A program made the position numbers and the translations under genes. Under the pieces are notes generated by a model that saw only the letters and a list, made by a program, of their open reading frames with translations, was not told where the DNA came from and searched no databases. From assembly GCA_023228885.1 (NCBI GenBank), contig JALOAJ010000053.1, positions 1-10,778 on the forward strand: a DNA stretch of 10,778 nucleotides. Reading direction: 5' to 3'. Positions 1 to 9,000 of the stretch are shown here, piece by piece (the stretch's first letter is position 1; each line of letters begins with the position of its first letter). The stretch comes from Bacillota bacterium (GTDB lineage: Bacteria; Bacillota; Clostridia; Monoglobales; Firm-18).

Positions 1-3000
1 ACTCCGTATCATCCAATTCTTTAATATGTCGAACATCAACACCTTCAAAGCCTAACTGCTTCATAAAATAAGTAGAAGCACTATCCGCTTTTCTTTGCAC
101 CCCAAAAGGCTTGCTATGCATTTCTTTTATATAATTAAGTGTGTTATTAAAAGCCGACTTAATTTTAGAATCACTCACTTTATCCTTACCACTATTCAAA
201 ATACTCGGCAAAACTTCCTCAACGAAAAACTTTTGATTATACTCGGCCCCGTTGTATTTAACAATACCTTTATAACTCTCAGAGTATATGCTGTTAATTG
301 CTTTTAGCGCAGCGTGCAAATCCCTGCCATAATAAGAACTCGGGGTAAATAAGTTGTACTTTGAAAAATCAACGGAATGTATCGGGCGACCTGTTTGGTA
401 TCTTCCAAAATCGCCCTTTAAGTTTTCACCTACAAAATATGTACCTGTACCAAAATGCCCCGTACCTCTTGTACCGCCGTATTGGCTTGCAAACGACTCA
501 GCTTTGCCCAAGTCTCCTTTGTGCCAACCTAAACCGTCGTTGAAACTATACCTCACTTCCCCAAACCCAACATTATCAACAAACCCGCCCGCATCAATAA
601 GCCCTGCATAATCAGCCGGGTTGTAGTAATCTACTATTTCATTCCCTGCCCAATAATCGTTTACTATTTTATCAAAGTCGACGGAATAGCTGTTCAGTCC
701 GCTTAAAACATCACAAACAAATTCCTCGAACACCTTTGCTTCGTTGCCGGAATATGTATCAAGGTATTGCTTGTAAACCTCGTGAATAATTCTCCGCTTT
801 TCTACCACCGGCAAAGAATTTTTAATAATGTTTTTAACCTTTTGCAGCCTATCAGTGTTATATTCAGAGTGCGCTATTTCGTGTTTGTTAATCTGTTGCG
901 GTGTTAATGTTCTATGGTCATACCTGATTGCAACTATACCGTCTGCAATCATGCCTTTAAAAATTTTATTACTAAAGGCAATTTTTCCTTCACCAACAAA
1001 AAACACCGTTTCCTTTATGCCGCGCTTTTTATTTCCTCTATCAATAGCACGCATTTCATCGTTGAATGCACTTTCCTTGATGGCTTCAACCTGACCGTTT
1101 CCAACCCGTCTTACTTCTGTCCGCCCATTATCTTTAACATCTTTTGCATAAACTCTTCGGGCGTCTTGAGAGGTTTCCCCTGCTTTTCCGCTAACTCCCG
1201 CTTCTTTTGTTCCTCCGTCCACTGCTTTAACTTGCTTGCCGGCACTCTCACCGTCATGCCGTCGTAAGTCTCCATGTAATAATAAGCCTCTGCCATTTTT
1301 AACATCCTCGCTTTCTAATGACATTTTTTCTGAATTTTGCGTATAATAACTATTGACAATATCCTCTTTGTGTAGTATATTGTTATTAGGAACAGCGTCT
1401 TGCCTGCTTGGGGAATTATACCCCTCTGCATTGCGGCTGTTCTTAATTTTATTAGAAGTGATGATGGTGTTCAGACTGGGCAATTGGAGCCCTCCTCTAC
1501 GAAGCCATTCATCGCTTTTATTTTTATCAACATACCTTAGATTGCCTCTTTTTATTTGTGCCTCTACAAATGAGCCAATTACATTTTTGCTTTTGCCGGG
1601 TGCCGTTCTTGGGTGGACGCTTGCAACTCTGTTTACCGAGATATGCGTTTGCTTTTTGTTCAAGTGGATTGCCACAACCAAATCATTGCCGTTCTTGTCT
1701 AAAAGCTCTGTTAGAACAACAAACGCCCCGGGCACCGTATCAGAAGCAAATATCATAATCGGGTCTGCAATCTGTTGCGGAAGTTGTTTAATTTCGTCAA
1801 GAGATATGCTATGTTTCCTACCTGTTATCTTAACTATAACATCTTGTGTCATAATAAGAGGAAGTTTTTTAGCACCCAATGCTTTAAGAACAGCAGGAGT
1901 ATTGCCTAATTTAAAATGCTCATCCGATTTCATTTCACCTTTAAGCCATTCATCAACCTGTTTTGAAAAGCTTTCAACTTCACCCTTTTGCGGCTTGAAA
2001 AGATGTTCGGTGTTATCAGGTTTTTCATCCAACGAATATTTGTACGAACCCTTTATATCATTTAACACTTTTTCAGCTTTATCAACCGGAACGAAATATC
2101 TTGTTTTATAATTTATAATCTCACTAAAGACACCCTTATCTTTATAGCCCTGTGCCTGCGAGGGATGAATACCCGAAACTTCAATCCTGTTTTCGCCACT
2201 TACCCTGCTTTGAAAAACTGCAAGCCTGCCCATATTTACTATTTTTCCTGCCTTAACGCTATCCATTATATCCTTAATCGATAAATTTTTAGTTTCTTCG
2301 GCAATATCAAATTTTCTCAAAAGACTGCGTACATCGCCTTCGTTAGTAATTGCCACGCCTATATAAGGAGCCTTACCTTCTGCATGAACGATATTTACTT
2401 TAAAATCATTGGGCAAAAGCTTGTAATTCCCCAAGATTTCCCCGGATAGAGTAACGCCTTTTATGGTATATGTTTGCGGTATTTCAGAAAGTTCCTTTTC
2501 CCATGCTTCTTTGGCGTTTTCTAAAATTTCAAAACGCCGTTCGAGACTTTTTTCATTTAAATATTCAAAATTACCATTCGGCTGTGTCGCTCTGTAATTT
2601 TTGACTTCGTCACCATTGCTATCGTGATATGTAGATGTTTCCCTTGCCTGCACAAGCAGTCCATCCGATTTTCTCTTGTATGTTTTTAAGTTTGGATTGT
2701 AATCTGTTCGGGTTGTCTTTTTAACAATATCAATTTCACGCAAAATAAGCCCGCTACCATTGTCAACTTCTCTTGTTATAGTTACCTTTTCGGCAGGCAG
2801 TCTTTTTAACTTTTCCTGAAAAGTTCCGTTTTCTTTTGCTCGTTCAACAAGTTGCTCAACAATATCAAAATAACGAGATGTTATTTTAACTCCATCTTCA
2901 TAATTCAAAAGCGGAACGGTGTTTAAAAACTTCTTTGTGTCCGTCCAAATTCCATCGTTGGGGGAAACTTGCTCGCCGTCTTTTACAAGCCGGTGCAACA

Positions 3001-6000
3001 TCGCCATGTTGGCAAGAGACTCTCTGCCTTCTTTGGTTTTCAAAAGTTCCAAATACAACTCTTTTAGCCCCGCTCTGCCATATATATTATCGGTGCTGCT
3101 TTCGATGTCAAAGTTAACATTTTCGGTAGAATCTCTTTGCCCCTTGGTAAGCGCCCCGAGAGCCGCAAGTCTATTTGTAATTGCTGACATAGTACGCTTT
3201 TCAATAGGCATATCATTGCTCGGCATTGTGTATATAGGCTTGCTAAGCTCACCCGCCCGGTGAACGCGCCCTTCTCCTTGGGTAGCGGCAACAGCTCCCC
3301 AACCCATTTCGGCGTAATAAAACGCTCTTTGTTTGCCGTTGGTATCGTGAAAAGAAAAACCTGTGCCACCGCTCGGTAGCGAAAAAATCAAAACATCCCG
3401 TTTTCCCGAATTAAATTCAGCGGCTTCTTTTGAATTGGCGGTACTGCTATTTCTTTTGGCAACTTTAGGATTACCTTTGTCATCGACAACAACATAATTT
3501 TTACGCCCTGTAACTTCTGCCACCTTGTCTTTGCCAAAAGCGTTGATTACCTTATCCATTGCGGTCAGTCGATAGTCCGGCATAGATTCTAAGTCTCTTA
3601 TCTCTTGTAACAGCTCACCGCGTTTTCTAATAGCTTCTTTATCCTCGATAACATTCCCTTCGCTATCCGTAGCATATCGCCATCTTTTGTTGCCGTTATC
3701 ATCAACATATTCTTCCATTACTTGAACAGGATATATATTTGCAATCAATTCTTCCAATATCTGTAGCGGTCTTAACTCGATACTTTCTTCATTACCCATC
3801 AAAACGTTTTCCTGTATAGCCCTGTCAAGTCCTGCTTCGTTTGTATTGTAAAACTGAATTACAACTTGCTTTCCATCCGCAATTTGCTTTTTAGCATCCT
3901 CGATTATTCCGTCCATTTTCATTATGGTGTTTAAACTCATGAAAAAACGCTGTGCAGCACCATAAAACCCCTTATTGAGTTTAGTTACAAGAGGGTTACC
4001 CGTTTCTTTCCCGCCGGTGGCTTCAACAGCGCTATCGAATATTTCTTTAAAAACCTTACGCCAAATCCCGGAAAATTTATCATACTCATATTTTTGCGTA
4101 TCGGAAAGCGGCAGTTTAAGCTGATTATATTCAACGCCGGAATAAGATAGATTTCTTGACACATATAACCCTTTGCGCTTTAACATTTGCGATAGGGTTT
4201 CCATCAATGCAAGTTCAGCATCCGGGTTTTGTGTAATCGCAGCTATCAGCTCTCCGCTCGTTGCAAAGTCTGTGCCATCACCCCACAGCCCAAGGCGCGA
4301 TAAATAAGGCAATCTTTCCGCCTTTGGTATTCCGGTAGCGGATACATATAGCGCCTTTGCATTAGGCAATCTTGCTAAAAGTTCCTGCGCCGATTCTGCC
4401 GATTTGCTTGCCTTTGACCGCCCCCGTCCACTATCTTCGCCGCCCACATTGCTAATGTTATGTGATTCATCAAATACTATTACACCGTTAAAATCCTCGC
4501 CTAAACTACCAATAAGCTTGTTTAGGTTGCTATCGGCGTCTTGATAGTTTTGCTGTAATGTGCTATATGTCATGTATGTGATGTTTCCGTTTGACAAAGA
4601 CGCATCAGCTTTTTTGCCGCCCTCGAAAAGATTAATTGTAGTGTCTGTTTTTTTATCGCCCCAAACGGCTGTTATATCCCTGTTAGCATCTCTATATAAA
4701 TCTTTATTTTGAGAAAACCATACAGCCCTTTCATCACCGCGTCTTACACTATCAAGAATTGTAGCCGCTATGGTACGCCCCTTGCCCGTTCCGGTTCCGT
4801 CACCTAAAAAGAACCCCATTCTTTCCCCGGTGGAAAGTCTTTGTTCAAAAGCTTGCCCTGCCCGCGCCACCGCTTCAAGTTGAACATCAGAAATGCCGCC
4901 GCTTGAAACAAGCCATTTTGGCAAGTTAGGCTTATAAGTAATATCGGGCGCCGGCGTTAAAGCAAGAGCATTGCTTTCAACAACTAAAGTCGGATGTTTT
5001 TGCAATTTAACACCGCCGGTCTCAAAACCAAATTCAGGCACATTATAATGGGTAAAGCTATCAGTATCTTGCACAAGCTCTTTTTGTGATTCCGCTATTT
5101 CTCGTCTATTATCGTTTCGTAAATCCCCATCTGAAGGAGATGTTCCCTTCTCGACTGTCCCCTCTCGTACGCCCCCTGAAAGTCCGTCTCTCCCATCGCT
5201 TTGTATTCCGCTTCTATCCTGTCCTCTTCCTCGTCTCGTATCTTGCTGTATTCTGCCGTCGTCAGTATTCTCACTACGTCCACTCCGTACATCGGCATTT
5301 CTTCCGCTTCTTCCGGGTACTGTTCCATGAATTCTTCCGGTGTCAACTCCTTCATCGCTTTTAACCTCCCGTTCGTCAATAAATATATTTTCCTTGATGC
5401 TTTCGCGTTCGATATTTTTAAGCAAATTTTCCGCTTCAGCTAAAGTGTTTTTGTCATATGCCCCGGTTTTCATATTATCGGTTGCAGTAGTCTCGCCTCT
5501 TGCAAGCTTGTCAATAACAATAATTTGTGTTCCAAATGTTGTACCGTATTTCGCATACACATTACCATCAAAAGATATGTTAGCTTTAAAATCGGCATTT
5601 TTAAGGGCTTTAACCATATTTTTGAATGCATTTTCAGAAGGTGCGTAGCTTTGTCCGGTAATTGTTACAAGCCTACCGCCAACAGGGAGCATATTAAATG
5701 CAGACTTAATATGGTTAATTGTCAGCATAGTATTTTTCATGTTAGTCGTTACCGCACTGCTAAAAGGCGGATTCATAACAACTATCGAGGGTTTAAACTT
5801 ATCATGCAATATATTTCCTATATGTGCCGCGTCTTCGTTAAAAGCTATTTTAATTGGCAATGTTTTCAAAAGTTCAAGCCGTTGTCCGTCAAGTTCGTTC
5901 ACAACAACATCCGCACCGTTTATAATGGCAAAAACAGCAAGAGAGCCGGTTCCCGCGCTTGGTTCAAGCACAATGTCGTTGTTTTGTATGTGCGCCGCTA

Positions 6001-9000
6001 AATTCGCTAAATACGAAAGGGTGGGCGGCGTGCTAAACATTTGATATTTAATTTTCTTTTCGCTCCGCCGAGTTTGTGTTGGCATTAAATCTAACGCTTT
6101 TATAATATCTGTTGCGGAGTTTGGCTTAGCATTTAACACCCAGTTATTAAACGCAAGCTCCATAGCCTCATACATATCTTGAATATCGTAATCATTGTTG
6201 GCAAGGGTGCCATTAAACTCCTTGTTTGCCATGCCCTGTATTTGTGAAAAAGTTAATTTATTGCCATCCGCAATAGAATTTTCGATTTCTTTTGATAACG
6301 AAACAATGTTTTCGTGTTTTTTTGTCTCACCATCGCTTACTTCCGCTCGAACTTCTTCTTTGATTCCCCGGGTTCCTTGTTCAGCATCAATACCAAAAAA
6401 TTCTTCATAAGCTTTTTTTATCTTTTCGAAGTCAACAAAAACAGCTTGTGTGTTTGGATTGTCAAGGTTATATGAAACATCGGCGATGAACTCTTCGAGA
6501 AGAAGTTCCCCATCTTCCCCGTATGAAAGCGTGTATTTCTTCTTGTAGCTTTGCAATGCTTCTTTTAATTTAGGGACATGAACATTTTTAATAAAGGTTT
6601 GCGAAAGAGCGTCGTATTTTGCGGGATTTTGCGCTTTAATAGCGTGAACAAGCTCATGCCGGTTTTTTTCGTTAAGCGAAAGCCCCCTTTTGCTTTTTCC
6701 CACATTAAGATATATCTTGCCGGAATGGTAATATCCGCCTATATTTTTTATCACGCCGCCTATCTTTTGCTGGGCATCTGATATAAAGACAGTCTTAAAT
6801 CCGTACTTACTGTTGCCAATTTCAATTTCCTGCATTTCTTCAGTTTTAACAAAGGCGTCATCAAGCTTTTTATAGGTTATTTCTTCATTTTCAATTCCGC
6901 CTGTTTTTTCTCCACGAAGTCGATTGTGTTCCGAATCAATTTGTCCATCTGCGCCTTCTCCGCTTCCGTCGGCGGCTTCCCGTCGTCCAACCTCACCATC
7001 TTTTCTATCTGCTCGGGAGTACCTGTCACCATCTTCCCGTCGCTCATGAATGTCGTTATGAAGTCCGGCTTGATTTTTTTCATCATTAACAACCTCTCTT
7101 TCCAATCCAATTTTACCACTCTTGCCATCATCTGTCAATTCATTGTTTGATAAGAACATAGCATAGTCATAAGCTGTTTTCGGAACTCTTATAAATGTAT
7201 TTTCGTTTTCAAAAACCCTATATTCTTTATTGTAAAAACTATCATCAAGCACAGATTCGTCGCCGGTCATTTTATAATATAAAAACGGATGTTCTCGCTT
7301 TATTTTTTCAAGGTTGTTTTCTTTATACATCTTATGAACATCAAATTGTTCTCGTGGAGCTCCTATGTTTGCTATATATTCACGAGGGGTTTTTATATCG
7401 TAATACTTTTTCTTTAAGGTTTTTGCTTCCTTAAACTCCTTATTATCCGCAACTGATTTTTCGATAAATTCCCTAAGCGTTACTGCTCCATACCCTTCAC
7501 CGTAATTCTTCACAACTGACAAAGTCTTTCTGTGTCTGCCTTGTTCTAATGCTGAAAGTGGCTTTAAAAACTCATTCATAAGTTTTTCTTGCTCGTCTTT
7601 TTGCGCCTGCTTGACTGCCCGCCTTTCTTCTGCAATACGCTTTGATTCCTGCCGTTTTAAATAATCATTTTTTTGACTTTCAAGAAGCTTGATATGTCGT
7701 TCGATTTCATCCGGTTTAATTATTTGCGCACCAAAGCTTTTGGTTGACCCATCCGGTTTTAATTCCTCAAACAAATACACAGGCTCTTTACCGTTCAAAA
7801 GGTGTTCTGCGACCTTATATGTTTTTTCGCCATCGGAATATTCCTTGCCAATGTATTTGTCAGTACCTAAAGACGGCTCCTGCTCAGCAACAATCTCTTC
7901 ACTTGCGGCAGACTTCTCAACTTTTTCTTGAACGGGCTCCGGCTGTGCATTTGCCGGCTCAAACCGTTCATCGTCCTGCAATTCCATTGCCTTAAATTGC
8001 GAAATTTCACGAGAAGTAATATTTTCCCCATTGTCGATTTCAATTTTTACCTTGTTATCATCTGCTTCAACGATTGTAATTTTGTTGCCGCTTTTCTTTT
8101 CAACGAAGGTATCACCAACCTGAACCGGCTCTAACGACTGCATTACTTCGCCGAGCTCGGTTACGGGTTGTACTTTATCGGGCGTTGCTGTTCTTTGCGT
8201 TACAGGCGCTGTTTCGGTTTGTTGTGGTTCGGTTGTGGGCGTGGCAACTTGTTTTCCTATGTTGGCGGTGTGCACCGATGTTCCTTGTGTTGGAGTGCTG
8301 CCATCACCAAGTATGCCTGAATGCGGCTCACGCAATAAACCGTCTTTCAGTACCATCAATCCTCTAATCATCGTTGCTGTTTCCTCGCCTGCACCGACAA
8401 ATCTGTTTTTCATAAAAAAGTCGATTAAGTTATCAACTGCTACAGTTGCGTTAGCTTTTGCAGTTTCAATTTGTGCTTTTGTACCATGCCTGCCAATATA
8501 GTCTAAAGCTCTTAAATAACTTGTTACATTAGCATAATGAGTTTCAAAAGATTTCCTGTTCGCCGCCGACATCCTTACACTACGAACAGCAGCATTAAGA
8601 ATGCCAAAAATAGCTCCTTGTGTTAGAGTTATTGTCACTTCTTTTTTTGTAGGTTTATAATCTGTCCTTAAAATGTTTAACCCTAAATTAACCGCTGAAA
8701 AACTTAATCCTGTTCCAACTCCACGCATTATTTCGGGGAATATTTTATCTTTTGTTAATACAATTCCTTTCATCAAAATATCATCAAGTGTTTTGTTCAT
8801 CATTTGTTTTACACCCATGTTGACAAGCGCTTTATCTATTACTTTGCCAACACCTTGCGAGGCTTTAGAAGCTGCCAAACTTGCGGAAAACGAAATTCCC
8901 GCATTTTTTCTTGCCTCGTAAATATCTTGACCTTGCATTAACGAACTTGACAACGCATTGCCATAAGCATTAGCGGCAAAAGCAAAAGTACCTAAATTGG

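Noticed and set aside
1353..2111. Plus-strand open frame of 252 codons
   Set aside because: It is antisense to the MuF-C and preceding region of the giant gene, is rich in Leu/Ser/Cys as antisense shadows are, has no convincing ribosome binding site and no recognisable domain.
3064..3369. A 101-codon minus-strand frame in the same +1 register as the nested genes
   Set aside because: It starts with GTG without a Shine-Dalgarno, lies over the conserved helicase motifs (PSGGTGFSF to QGEGRVHR) rather than a linker, and its product looks random. The outer helicase explains the sequence.
5095..5379. Programmed frameshift from the giant frame into the nested frames
   Set aside because: I saw no slippery run with a downstream hairpin at the linker entrances, and independent Shine-Dalgarno plus ATG at each site explains access more simply.
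5525..6001. Plus-strand open frame of 158 codons
   Set aside because: It is antisense to the methyltransferase domain, whose motifs on the minus strand are intact; no promoter or ribosome binding site was seen.
7087..7131. N-terminal extension of nested gene C to ATG 7131
   Set aside because: The bases before 7131 (AATTGACAG) contain no ribosome binding site, whereas AAGAGAGG lies just upstream of the ATG pair at 7086/7083.
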